Below, in pieces: positions 25,368 to 34,250 of a stretch of 64,000 nucleotides of DNA (position 1 is its first letter; each line of letters begins with the position of its first letter). The notes under the pieces were generated by a model. It saw only the letters and a list, made by a program, of their open reading frames with translations, searched no databases and was not told the origin of the DNA. A program made the position numbers and the translations under genes. Source of the DNA: an uncultured Pirellulales bacterium (GTDB lineage: Bacteria; Planctomycetota; Planctomycetia; Pirellulales; Thermoguttaceae); NCBI GenBank assembly GCA_938015445.1, contig CALLPE010000009.1, positions 62,001 to 126,000 of the forward strand, given 5' to 3'.

Positions 25368-26567
25368 ATGAACCTATCGGCGGCGAAAAAGGGATGGTGT
25401 GAGGGGGCACTGTTTTGCCTTGGGGTGGTGTGTTGGCTCGGTGCAGCGGAAGCCTCTGAGTTTGTCAGCGACGGGCGCACCCAGTGGCTGCACCTGTCGA
25501 GCACCACAGGCGATTTGCCTGCGGCGGACGTCGGCCGTCAGGTTGCGGCGCTAGTGGCAGACTTGGACAAGGACGGCGTGAACGATTTCATCATAGCCAG
25601 TTACGAGAAGATGGTGTGGTTTCGCAGGGGCAAAGAGGGCTGGACGCGCTACCCGGTCGAAAACGGCTCCCCCCAGGTCCGCATGGAAGCCGGTGGCGAC
25701 TGTTGGGACATCGATGGCGACGGGGATTTAGATGTGCTCATGGGCGCGCAGTCCAAGGAAGGAGAAATCTGGTGGTGGGAGAACCCGCATCCGCATTTCG
25801 CGGCCGAGAAGCCTTGGACGCGCCACAAAGTAATATCCGTCGGCGGCACCCATCACGACCAAATTTTCGGCGACTTCGACGGCGACGGCAAACCGGAACT
25901 GGTGTTCTGGTATAACGCGGGAATGCAGTTGTTCCTGGCCCGCGTCCCCCAAGACCCCAAGAAACCTTGGCCGTTTTGGGAGATCGCCAAACTCTCGGCC
26001 GGCAAGCAGAAGCCGGAAGGGCTGGCCAAGGCCGACATCGACGGCGACGGCAAGCTGGACATCGTCGGCGGCGGCTATTGGTTCAAGCACATCGAGGGTA
26101 ATCGTTTCCAGGCCCATCCGATAGACGACGAGTACCGCTTCAGCCGTTCGGCGGTGGGGCAGATTGTCGTCGGCGGTCGGCCGGAGGTGCTCATCGGCTC
26201 TGGCGATGCGGCAGGGCCATTGAACCTGTACCAGTGGGACGGCAAGTCGTGGCAAAAACGCACTTTGATCGACCGCGTAGTACACGGCCACACGCTTCAG
26301 CTGGGCGACATCGACGGCGATGGCAACCTGGACATCTACACCGCCGAGATGCACACGCCCGGTGCAGGCGACCGCTGCCGGCAGTGGATTCTTTACGGCG
26401 ACGGCAAGGGAGGTTTCGACATTCGCGTATTATCGACCGGCATTGGTTCGCACGAGTCGAAACTGGGCGACCTGGACGGCGACGGGCGGATCGACATCTT
26501 GCAAAAGGATTTCCAGAAAGACCGCCGGGTGGATGTGTGGCTCAATCGCGGGCCGGCGCGGAAATAA
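25368..26567 (+). CDS. Secreted FG-GAP/VCBS repeat protein
   Basis: A 399-aa exported beta-propeller-type protein. The signal peptide is at about 1-30 (CLGVVCWLGAAEA). At least six FG-GAP/VCBS repeats are marked by Ca-binding loops: DLDKDGVNDF, DIDGDGDLDVL, DFDGDGKPELV, DIDGDGKLDIV, DIDGDGNLDIY and DLDGDGRIDIL. Such proteins are common in planctomycetes and likely bind ligands or calcium outside the cell; no catalytic motif is visible. The ATG at 25368 is chosen because GAGGAG lies seven bases upstream and the signal peptide begins there; an ATG at 25236 adds 44 unrelated residues. Confidence 0.88.
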   Translation: MNLSAAKKGWCEGALFCLGVVCWLGAAEASEFVSDGRTQWLHLSSTTGDLPAADVGRQVAALVADLDKDGVNDFIIASYEKMVWFRRGKEGWTRYPVENGSPQVRMEAGGDCWDIDGDGDLDVLMGAQSKEGEIWWWENPHPHFAAEKPWTRHKVISVGGTHHDQIFGDFDGDGKPELVFWYNAGMQLFLARVPQDPKKPWPFWEIAKLSAGKQKPEGLAKADIDGDGKLDIVGGGYWFKHIEGNRFQAHPIDDEYRFSRSAVGQIVVGGRPEVLIGSGDAAGPLNLYQWDGKSWQKRTLIDRVVHGHTLQLGDIDGDGNLDIYTAEMHTPGAGDRCRQWILYGDGKGGFDIRVLSTGIGSHESKLGDLDGDGRIDILQKDFQKDRRVDVWLNRGPARK

Positions 26568-26585
26568 TTAGCGGTGCTGGCCGGT

Positions 26586-26954
26586 TCAATTGCTGGCGGC
26601 CAATTGCTCCAGGGCGTCGATCAGCGCTTGTTTGTCGAAGGGTTTAATCAGGAAGTCGGCCGCGCCGAGCCGGAAGGCCTCTTTCAACGTGGCCTTTTGC
26701 TCTAGGGCGCTTACGACGAGCACCCGGGCGTTTGGGTCGCACGCCATTATGCCGCGCAGCGCGTGTAACCCATCGTAGCCTGGCATTACCAAATCCAGTG
26801 TAACGGCGTGGGGACGCAGTTGGGCATACTGGTCGATTGCTTGCTGGCCGTCGGCGGCTTCGCCAGCTATCGTCCAACCGGCGCCGGCGGCTACGTCTTT
26901 TATCATGTGCCGGATGATCAGCGCGTCGTCGACTACCAGCAAAGTGCGAGACAT
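26586..26954 (-). CDS. cheY: CheY-like response regulator, last gene of che cluster
   Basis: A 122-aa single-domain receiver. The acidic pair is at 9-10 (VVDDA), the phosphoacceptor is Asp 54 (LDLVMPG), and Ser 83 (VVSA) and the Lys in IKPF are conserved. It likely takes phosphate from the CheA of the same cluster and acts on the flagellar or pilus motor or as a sink. AGGAAA lies eight bases upstream of the ATG. It is the last gene of the leftward cheR-cheA-cheC-cheD-cheY run. A second cheY-like gene lies at 33789 on the other strand. Confidence 0.92.
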   Translation of the reverse strand: MSRTLLVVDDALIIRHMIKDVAAGAGWTIAGEAADGQQAIDQYAQLRPHAVTLDLVMPGYDGLHALRGIMACDPNARVLVVSALEQKATLKEAFRLGAADFLIKPFDKQALIDALEQLAASN

Positions 26955-27054
26955 GACAATGTTTCCTGCGTACCTCTGCGCCGGAATGTCCAGAATAAAT
27001 GTTTGATGTAACAGGGGCTCGCCCGACGGATATAGTGGTTGTAGCCGTGTGTCT

Positions 27055-27102
27055 GGTTGTAGGCTGCGCCGGATATATGGTTGCAGGCAGCGCCGGATAC
27101 AG
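27055..27102. repeat. 24-bp tandem duplication between cheD and cheY
   Basis: Units 27055-27078 and 27079-27102 share GGTTGYAGGCWGCGCCGGATA. They lie between the cheD stop and the cheY start, 101-148 bases upstream of cheY. Non-coding. Confidence 0.75.
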
Positions 27103-27105
27103 GGG

Positions 27106-27588
27106 TCACAAGGTCTTGCGGGGCATTCCTACGCAGTCGATGTGCAGTTCGCCGGTGCCACAATCCAGTTCCACGCGCCGTCCTTGTGTGCCGCCGGTGT
27201 CCTGACCCGCAATGCGCAGACCTGCTTGCTGAAGAACCTCCTTGACGACCTCCGCATTGGCGTCGCCGATTTGCAACGGCCCACCTTTGCCGAACATGCA
27301 CGCACCGCCGGCTATCTTGATTATCAATTCGCTGCGGACTGCACCTTTACGTTCCATAAGTCCGAGCAGGTGAGGCACGGCGGTATCGGCGAACTTCCCA
27401 GGGTTGGCCACGGCGCCGTTGGCTCGCGGCAGCACGACGTGAGCAAGCCCGCCTAGCCGCAGTCTGGGGCTGTACATTGCCACGCCCACACAGGAGCCAA
27501 GCACGGCGGCCAAGCGAACGGGGGCCTGGGCGACGACGATTTCGCCCATGCCCACGTTCTTCTGCTCTCCGATAGCGGCCAGAACCAT
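27106..27588 (-). CDS. cheD: CheD, chemoreceptor glutamine deamidase-like
   Basis: A 160-aa CheD-family protein. The nucleophile Cys 33 (LGSCVGVAM) and His 50 (GGLAHVVLP) are present with the same 17-residue spacing as in Thermotoga CheD (Cys 27, His 44). The third putative triad residue, a Thr six positions before the Cys, is Ala 27 here, so activity may be reduced. CheD deamidates receptor glutamines and partners with CheC, whose gene is directly upstream. AAGGAC lies about ten bases before the ATG at 27588. Confidence 0.92.
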   Translation of the reverse strand: MVLAAIGEQKNVGMGEIVVAQAPVRLAAVLGSCVGVAMYSPRLRLGGLAHVVLPRANGAVANPGKFADTAVPHLLGLMERKGAVRSELIIKIAGGACMFGKGGPLQIGDANAEVVKEVLQQAGLRIAGQDTGGTQGRRVELDCGTGELHIDCVGMPRKTL

Positions 27589-27766
27589 GGTTGCCGGTCC
27601 TTATCGCAAAGTGATGGGTGAAAGTGTTTGTTGTTATGCGGCGATTTTCTTTGGATTGCAGCGGCTTGCCGACGTTCGGCATTCTGCTGAATATGATGCC
27701 CACACACCCACCGCCCCTGGTAGCAAAACTATAGTGCAGTCGGCGGCAGGAGGTGCCTGTGCTGTG

Positions 27767-28441
27767 TCAGGTGGTGTGGTTGCATAGGTTTACCTCCGGT
27801 TTGAGGGCAGGAGCTTCTGGTGGTTCGGACTGCCAGGGCATGGCATTTTCCATCGCTACGCGCAAGGTCTCGTTGGGTACGAACAGGATGTGCCAATTCA
27901 GGTCCACGCCATGGCGGTGAAATCCGGTACGGCAAACCACCGCTTTGTCGCTGGTTATCGCCTGTGCAATCAGCGCCTGTTGCAGCACGCTGGCCCCGTA
28001 GTCTTGGATGAAATATGGCGCAGATGGGACCAGCTCTTGGTTTATCAGGCGGCTGATGGCGTTCATGTACGCGCAGCCAAGAATATTGCCCGTCTCCGTA
28101 AGCGCCGATTGCTCCAATTCGCTCCACTGTGGCGAGTCGCTGACGGGGCAGTTCAGCAACGCGGCGGCCAATTGCCGTGCGTTGACTTCGTCGAAGGCCA
28201 GGATCATCACTCCGCCCAGTTCCTTGTCGATGGTCAACACCACCATGGTCAACAGCTCGTCGCCGATGCCCAGGGTGGGGCAGACTTCGGGCAAGGGGAT
28301 TTCACGCACCTCATCGAGCGTCAAGCTGATCAGGCCGCTGGTCCAGCGGCACATGGCCACCGAGGCATCGTTAGTCGCCGAGGCCAGTAACTGATGAAGA
28401 ACGGCGAGCTTTGGGTTTTCTAAGCAGGCGTTGGTCGTCAT
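27767..28441 (-). CDS. cheC: CheC-like phosphatase/scaffold protein
   Basis: A 224-aa CheC/CheX/FliY-family protein. The phosphatase signature S-x3-E-x2-N is seen once, in SALTETGNILGCAYMNAIS; a second copy, usual in CheC, is not evident. Early parts (LGIGDELLTMVVLTIDKELGGVMILAF) match the CheC fold. CheC dephosphorylates CheY-P and binds CheD, encoded next. The ATG at 28441 has AAAGGTG upstream and is preferred to an ATG nine codons earlier (28468). The C-terminal part after about residue 190 is longer than in typical CheC (about 205 aa). Confidence 0.85.
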   Translation of the reverse strand: MTTNACLENPKLAVLHQLLASATNDASVAMCRWTSGLISLTLDEVREIPLPEVCPTLGIGDELLTMVVLTIDKELGGVMILAFDEVNARQLAAALLNCPVSDSPQWSELEQSALTETGNILGCAYMNAISRLINQELVPSAPYFIQDYGASVLQQALIAQAITSDKAVVCRTGFHRHGVDLNWHILFVPNETLRVAMENAMPWQSEPPEAPALKPEVNLCNHTT

Positions 28442-28583
28442 CACGGGCACCTTTCTGGCATTCTGCAAGGCGTCAATAGTGATTCAAAACAAGTCGTGGC
28501 CGTAATCGTAAGAACAACTCGTTGCTGTGATCTTGCACACAAGTTGCGGCGTATTTTTGCGCTGCTCCGTGGCGTGGTGGTTG

Positions 28584-31500
28584 TCAAACTCCGACAGCTT
28601 GTTTGTTAGTAACGAAATTCGGTTGTTTGCTGGTATTGGCAGATTTTTGTCGGGCGCCGCCGAGCGAAGCCATGTCGATCAGGGCTGCCAAGTCCAATAT
28701 CAGCGCCACCCGGCCATCGCCGAGGATGCTAGCGCCGGCGATGCCCGGCACGTTGCGGTAGTTTTCGGCCACCGACTTGATGACGATGTCTTCCTCGCCA
28801 ATGACCCGATCGACGGCCAGCCCCAGTTCGCGCTGTTGTTCGCCGACGATCACCAGAGCGGCGTCGCCGCAGTCGGCCGATTGTCGGTCGCGTGCGGTGT
28901 TTTGGCGTGCCCAGTGATACACGTCGCGCAGATGGACAACCGAGATCACCCGCCCTCGCACCCGCGCCGTCAGCACGCCGTGTACAGTTTGCAGCTCTTG
29001 GCTATTGAGGCGGACGATTTCCACCACTCCTTCAATCGGCATGGCCAACACATCGCCGTCGATTTCCACCAGCAGGCTGGGGAGGATGGCCAGGGTTAGC
29101 GGCAGCTTGATGGTCAGGCAAGTGCCTTTGCCGGGTTGACTGTCTAGCTCCACCGTGCCGTTGAGCTGCTCGATCTTCGAGCGGACGATATCCATGCCCA
29201 TCCCGCGGCCGGAAACTTCGGTCACTTTCTCTGCGGTGCTCAGCCCTGGTTCCCAGATCAATTGGTATATTTGTCGCCGGGTCATCTTCTCCAAGTCGGC
29301 CTCGGTCACCAGTCCCTTTTCTAGGGCTTTGCGGGCTATTCTGTCGGCGTCGAGGCCCTTGCCGTCGTCGCTGACTTGAATGACGATGCTGTTGCCGCGG
29401 TGGAAGGCATCCAGCGTCACCGTTCCGTGGGGAGGCTTGCCGGCGGCGACGCGCACTTCCGGCGGTTCTATTCCATGATCGACGGCGTTGCGCACCATGT
29501 GGATCAACGGATCGTTCAACTCGTCGATCATTCGCTTGTCCAGCTCGGTCTTCTCGCCGTTGAGCACTAGGTTGACCGTCTTGCCGCTGGCCCGGCTCAG
29601 GTCGCGCACTACCCGCTTGAAACGATGGAACAATGGTCCGATGGGCAACATGCGGGTGTCCATCACCGTGTGTTGCAAGCTGTCGGTGACCAGCTCCAAC
29701 TGATGGACGGTTTCCACGTAGTCGTTCAGGGCCGAGCGGGCCAGGGCCAGCGACTCTACGTCGCGTTGTACTACCTCCAGTTCGTTCTGTGCCCGACGCA
29801 CTTCGGCGCGCAAGTGTTCCAGCTCGAACTGTGCTTCTTCTGCGCCGCGGACCGTATCGCCGTTAGCGATCTTCTCTAGAATTCCCAGCACGTTCCGCAT
29901 GGCCTGCGATGATTGTCGCGCAGCCAAGGCGTTTTTCAGTCGATCGCCGATGCGCGTGAAGCGGGCCTTGTTGATCACCAACTGCCCGGCCAAGTTCATC
30001 AACTGATCCAGCCGCTCGATGTCCACGCGAAGGGTTTCGGCGGCTTTTGGAACCGCTTCGGGCTGCCGTCCCCTGGCGCTGGCCGGCGCGCCGGCGGGCA
30101 CAGCGTCGGCCATGGCGCTGGCAGGTGCTGTGCCGGGCGCCGCGCCAGCCCCTGCACCGCTGGCTGCACCAAATACTGTGCTGGTCTGGGCGGTGGTCGC
30201 TGCTCCAGCCTGTCCACGAGTCGGTGCGCCAGTCGGCCAATCGGTCTGTGCGCCGGTCTGGGGGCCGCTGGCTGCTGTGGCGAGTGCCGCCTGCTCCGAG
30301 TTTGCGCAGCCGATCGTCGCCGTGGCGGTCGGTGCTTGTGCAAGGTCGGTGACTGCTGCGCCGGTGTGGGCGCTTTCGGTGGATGTAAGTACGTGCGCAG
30401 AAGTCCTATCCACCTGCGGCTGCGCCGAGAAGGCCAAAGGTTCGATCAAAATCTGGCGGACACCGGCCACACGCAGCTTGCTTTGTACCTCGGCTGCGGG
30501 CCGTTCGGTGACGACGCCGAAGGCTACCCATTCAAGCTCTTGTTGTTCCTCGACCTTATCGGCCGGAGGGTCGAAGTAGCATACCTCTCCCATCCGGGCG
30601 AGCTTCTCGTAAACCAGCCGCGCTTTTAGGCCTGCCAAGGGCAACCGGGCTTCGAACTGCAACAGGCCCACATAAGTCTTTGCCGGGTCGCGGCTCCCTT
30701 GTGCCACACTGGCGCGAACCTGTTCGATCATCTCGGGCTTGTGATGCAGGACCGGGGCGGCCTGGGTTGGCGGCGCAGAAGCGGACGTTTGGGCGATCGC
30801 TGCTGTTTGGTCTTCCGCGGACGCAGCTAGCAGCTCGTGCGTCAGATAGTTGAACCGTTCGGTAGACGGTCGGCCGCGCTTCAGCCCATCTATGTACTGC
30901 CGCAAGCCGTCGGCGCACATCAGCAAAGCGTCGGTGATCTTGGGCGTCAACTGCTGATTGTTATTGAGCAATTTTTGCAGCAAGTCTTCCATCAAGTGGG
31001 CCAGCTTCGCCGGCCGGTTCAGTCCTACCGAGGCAGCCGAACCCTTGATGCGGTGGGCGATGATCATCACTTGCTCGACGGTTTCCCGGCTGGGAGCTTC
31101 CTCCAGCGCCAATAGCGTTTCGGTAAGTTGGTCGAGCGACAGATCCGCCTCGTCGATGAAGATGGCCAGATACTTCGAGGGGGTTTCTGTTTCGTCGGTC
31201 AGGTCGGCGAAGTAATCGACAGCCGGCGGCGTTGCGTAGTTCTCCTCGCTGCCCTGAGATAGGTCGGCCGAGACCGCGGGTTGTGCCGCAGGGTACTGTT
31301 CCGTCGGCCCGCTGGTCTGCTGGTCCATGGCTTGATCGACTGCGCACAGCTCGGCTGATTCGACCGGAGATACCGATTCGACCAGCAAGACCGACTCAAC
31401 TGGCAATGGCGACTCAACTGGGTGTAACGCTTTGGCCGGGCCGCCCGTCTTTTCGTCCGCAGTAGCCGAGTCGGCCGATGGGGCGGAAATAGCGGCTTGC

Positions 31501-32018
31501 ACATCCCCACCAGCGTCGCTAGCCGGTTGTTGCAACGCCCGTTCCGCGTCGGCCTGGCTGGACTGCTGCCTTTCCACCCCGGCTTGGCGCAGCAAGCGGG
31601 CGATTTCCTCTGCCACCGAGCGGCTTTCGACAGGCGGGGCGCCCGGATTTTTCAGAGTTTCGACTAGATGCTCCAGGCAGTCCACGGCGCGGAACACCAG
31701 CTCCACTACATCTTCGGTCACGTGCAGTTCTTTTCGCCGTGCGGCATCCAGCACGTTTTCGACTTTATGGGTGAGGCTGTTGATGTCGCTCAGCCCCAGC
31801 ATTGCCGACAGCCCCTTCAGGCTGTGGGCAGCGCGGAACATCTCGTTGAGCAACTCCTGGTGGCTGGCTTCTGACAATCCGTCGAGGCTTCTGACCAAAT
31901 GATCCAACTGGAGCAAGTTCTCGTTAAGCCGACCGAGAAGTTGGCTCGACTCATCGAGAAAATCTCCCAGCAGCGAGTCGAACAGTTCGTCGTGTGCAGG
32001 AACGGCAGGGTCTGACAC
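28584..32018 (-). CDS. cheA: CheA histidine kinase with two HPt domains
   Basis: A 1,144-aa CheA, longer than the usual 650-700. HPt 1 has His 65 (RAAHSLKG) and HPt 2 has His 322 (IAHRIKGSA), separated by a linker with four VES repeats (201-222). An Ala/Thr/Gly-rich low-complexity linker (about 570-660) precedes the dimerisation helices, the HATPase (HMVRNAVDHGIE, DDGKGLD, GRGMGMDIV) and a C-terminal CheW domain (about 1000-1120). It phosphorylates CheY proteins in response to receptors. The start is GTG at 32018 with AGGAGG about six bases upstream. No separate cheW, cheB or receptor gene is in the window. Confidence 0.95.
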   Translation of the reverse strand: MSDPAVPAHDELFDSLLGDFLDESSQLLGRLNENLLQLDHLVRSLDGLSEASHQELLNEMFRAAHSLKGLSAMLGLSDINSLTHKVENVLDAARRKELHVTEDVVELVFRAVDCLEHLVETLKNPGAPPVESRSVAEEIARLLRQAGVERQQSSQADAERALQQPASDAGGDVQAAISAPSADSATADEKTGGPAKALHPVESPLPVESVLLVESVSPVESAELCAVDQAMDQQTSGPTEQYPAAQPAVSADLSQGSEENYATPPAVDYFADLTDETETPSKYLAIFIDEADLSLDQLTETLLALEEAPSRETVEQVMIIAHRIKGSAASVGLNRPAKLAHLMEDLLQKLLNNNQQLTPKITDALLMCADGLRQYIDGLKRGRPSTERFNYLTHELLAASAEDQTAAIAQTSASAPPTQAAPVLHHKPEMIEQVRASVAQGSRDPAKTYVGLLQFEARLPLAGLKARLVYEKLARMGEVCYFDPPADKVEEQQELEWVAFGVVTERPAAEVQSKLRVAGVRQILIEPLAFSAQPQVDRTSAHVLTSTESAHTGAAVTDLAQAPTATATIGCANSEQAALATAASGPQTGAQTDWPTGAPTRGQAGAATTAQTSTVFGAASGAGAGAAPGTAPASAMADAVPAGAPASARGRQPEAVPKAAETLRVDIERLDQLMNLAGQLVINKARFTRIGDRLKNALAARQSSQAMRNVLGILEKIANGDTVRGAEEAQFELEHLRAEVRRAQNELEVVQRDVESLALARSALNDYVETVHQLELVTDSLQHTVMDTRMLPIGPLFHRFKRVVRDLSRASGKTVNLVLNGEKTELDKRMIDELNDPLIHMVRNAVDHGIEPPEVRVAAGKPPHGTVTLDAFHRGNSIVIQVSDDGKGLDADRIARKALEKGLVTEADLEKMTRRQIYQLIWEPGLSTAEKVTEVSGRGMGMDIVRSKIEQLNGTVELDSQPGKGTCLTIKLPLTLAILPSLLVEIDGDVLAMPIEGVVEIVRLNSQELQTVHGVLTARVRGRVISVVHLRDVYHWARQNTARDRQSADCGDAALVIVGEQQRELGLAVDRVIGEEDIVIKSVAENYRNVPGIAGASILGDGRVALILDLAALIDMASLGGARQKSANTSKQPNFVTNKQAVGV

Positions 32019-32079
32019 GGCGTCCTCCTGTGGTGGATAACCAATCCTGTGGTCGATGATTCGATGTCGCTAATCCGAT

Positions 32080-32958
32080 TCAGTGAGCTGTTGTTTGAGG
32101 CTTGCGGTATAGCCACGGCTGCACGCGGATGAAGTCTCGCAGCAGCTCGCCGACGCCTTCGGCTGCACCGCACACCAGCAGTCCGCCAGGCCGGATGACC
32201 TCGCGCACGTTGCTGACTACGCGACGCTTGGAATCGGCGTCGAAATAGATCAACACGTTCTTCAAAAACACCAAGTCCTGGGCAGGCTCGCGCAAGCGGT
32301 CCAACAAGTTGTGCTGGCGGAAAGTCAACATGGCGGTTATGACCGGTCGCGCCTGCCAGACGTTGGCATCTTTGGCCTTTTGGAAAAAGCGGGTACGATA
32401 GCTTTCCGGCACCAGACGCATAGCTCGTTCGCCGAACACCGCCGTGCGGGCTTGCTCGATCGCCCCAAGCCCGATGTCCGTACCCAGAATCCGTATCCTC
32501 CACTGGTTGAAGTTCGGCAGACAGGCGGCAATGCAACAAGCGGCAGTTACAGCTTCGTCGCCCGTGCTGCACGCGGCCGACCAGATGCGCAGAGTTCTTT
32601 GCTGCGGGGTACGGGCCTCGGCCGCCAGGGACGGCAAATATTCGCGCGAAAACCACTCCCACTGCTTCTCGTCGCGGAACAGATAGGTCTCGTGCGTAGT
32701 GATTTCCTGCAAGAACGCGTCCCATTCCGGGTCGTTGTTCGGCAAGCGCCGCAGATACTCATAGTATTCGCCGAAATCCTTAATGCCCGTATCGCGCAGG
32801 CGCCGCCGCAAGCGGTTGGAAAGCAGCGTCTTCTTTTGTGGCGAGATGCGTATGCCCGTCCGCTGGTAAATCAGCGTGCCGAACTTCGTCAATTGCTCGT
32901 CGGTGACCTGTTCCAGCGCGTTGGGAACGACGATCGGTTTTACTGTTTCGAATTGCAT
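32080..32958 (-). CDS. cheR: CheR chemoreceptor methyltransferase
   Basis: A 292-aa CheR. The N-terminal alpha-helical domain (about 15-80) is followed by the SAM-dependent methyltransferase core, with TTHETYLFRD (family TTNET-F-RD), motif I WSAACSTGDEA and the DLVFLKNVLIYFD segment. It methylates receptor glutamates, opposing the missing CheB. It is the first gene of the leftward cluster; the gap to cheA is 61 bases. The ATG at 32958 lacks an obvious Shine-Dalgarno. Confidence 0.94.
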   Translation of the reverse strand: MQFETVKPIVVPNALEQVTDEQLTKFGTLIYQRTGIRISPQKKTLLSNRLRRRLRDTGIKDFGEYYEYLRRLPNNDPEWDAFLQEITTHETYLFRDEKQWEWFSREYLPSLAAEARTPQQRTLRIWSAACSTGDEAVTAACCIAACLPNFNQWRIRILGTDIGLGAIEQARTAVFGERAMRLVPESYRTRFFQKAKDANVWQARPVITAMLTFRQHNLLDRLREPAQDLVFLKNVLIYFDADSKRRVVSNVREVIRPGGLLVCGAAEGVGELLRDFIRVQPWLYRKPQTTAH

Positions 32959-33027
32959 TGCTGGTCAAAGCATGAAACCGATGGAGTCCAAGCGACGATG
33001 GATTTATCGACGGACAACTGTCAAATC

Positions 33028-33061
33028 AACGTGTCGCTATAGTTAACGCGTCGCTATAGTT
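33028..33061. repeat. 17-bp tandem duplication upstream of cheR
   Basis: AACGTGTCGCTATAGTT (33028-33044) and AACGCGTCGCTATAGTT (33045-33061) differ at one base. They lie 70-103 bases upstream of the minus-strand cheR start, in promoter position. Confidence 0.8.
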
Positions 33062-33441
33062 TTCGTCCACGACTTTGCGAACGCCGGTAACAATCGCACT
33101 TTTCCGGACGCCGGCAACGATAACTCCGTTCCGATTGCCGGCGACAATCTTGGGCAGGCGATACCTTGTTGTGTCGTTTGGTCTGCAAAACTATCGGTGT
33201 TGTGTAAGTACCGTTTTGCCGTTGCCCGCGCAGGGCAAACGCTGCTGCACCGTCTGCCAACGCGCAGGCGGACGTGGCAAGCTGCCCGGCAGGTTGCCTT
33301 ACCACAGCGCGGCATAATCGGGCAGCGCGCGTGCAAGATGCCTTTTAGAGCCTCCGGCAAACTATAGATTGCGGCTTGGCATCGTGCTGTGGCAGGCATA
33401 ACTGTTTTGGCTCATAAAGATGAGTGAGCCAGTCGAATACA

Positions 33442-33486
33442 TAGCCGGTTTTTGCCCATTAAAATAGCGGTTTTTCCCCATTAAAG
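33442..33486. repeat. 22-23-bp tandem duplication
   Basis: Units 33442-33464 and 33465-33486 share TAGC(C)GGTTTTT and CCCATTAAA. Non-coding spacer sequence. Confidence 0.7.
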
Positions 33487-33618
33487 CCGTTGCAGCTTCG
33501 TATGGTTCATGCCGGCAATAGGGGTTATTTCGACTGCAACGAGTCGTTACCATCGTACTTGCGCCTAGGCAGCGCATTTACTCGTGGGGGCGAGCCAAGG
33601 GCGTTAATGCAAATGGTT

Positions 33619-33672
33619 TAGCTCAACACGAAATTACGACTGGCCTAGCTCAACACGAGATTTCGTCCGGAC
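33619..33672. repeat. 27-bp tandem duplication upstream of cheY2
   Basis: Units 33619-33645 and 33646-33672 share TAGCTCAACACGARATTWCG and end 117 bases before the cheY2 start. Non-coding. Confidence 0.7.
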
Positions 33673-33788
33673 TGGCATAACGCAAGTTTGCGACTTGCCT
33701 GCCTAGACGCGAGCAACCGCAATTGTTTGACTACCCCGACCGGCAACCTACTTTTTCTTGTAAACGCCAGCGATGAGGGGAACCGCGT

Positions 33789-34151
33789 ATGGCAGCACGA
33801 GTACTGGTAGCCGACGATTCGAGCACAATGAGGAAAATCATTCTCCGCTCGCTTGCAGCGGTGGGCGTCAACGAGGCCACCGAGGCCGCCGACGGCGCAG
33901 AAGCCATCGCGCTGTTCAAGCCCGGTGCTTTCGATCTGGTGCTTACCGACTGGAACATGCCCAACAAGTCTGGCCTGGAGGTGGTGCAAGCCATCCGCGC
34001 CCAGGACCCGAAGGTGCCGATCATCATGGTCACCACCGAAGCGGAAAAAGGCCGGGTGTTGCAGGCGATCGAAGCTGGTGTGTCTGACTATTTGGTAAAG
34101 CCTTTTACCGCCGACACGCTTCGCGAGAAGCTCCAAAAGCACGGCTGCTGA
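33789..34151 (+). CDS. cheY: CheY-like response regulator (second copy)
   Basis: A 120-aa single receiver closely matching chemotaxis CheY. The acidic pair is at 9-10 (VADDSSTMRK), the phosphoacceptor is Asp 54 (LTDWNMPNKSG), Thr is in MVTTEAE, and the Lys is in VKPF. The STMRKII and DWNMP signatures are more CheY-like than those of the copy at 26586, so this may be the motor-binding CheY. GAGGGGA lies about nine bases before the ATG. It is divergent from the che cluster across an 830-base spacer. Confidence 0.94.
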   Translation: MAARVLVADDSSTMRKIILRSLAAVGVNEATEAADGAEAIALFKPGAFDLVLTDWNMPNKSGLEVVQAIRAQDPKVPIIMVTTEAEKGRVLQAIEAGVSDYLVKPFTADTLREKLQKHGC

Positions 34152-34250
34152 CCGTGGTTGCCGGGCAAACGGACAAGCGTTCGCGCCGGAGCGGGCACGC
34201 CTCTGCCTGTCGCGATGTTTCACAGAGCCAGCGTCCGGTTCTCGGTTGCG

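Larger units (their letters stand above)
32959..33788. other. Long divergent spacer between cheR and cheY2, repeat-rich
   Basis: 830 bases without a supportable gene. It contains three separate tandem duplications (17 bp at 33028-33061, 22-23 bp at 33442-33486, 27 bp at 33619-33672) and looser iterations of GCCGGYAACRAT around 33083-33150. Promoters for the che cluster and cheY2 should lie here but none is clear. Confidence 0.6.
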
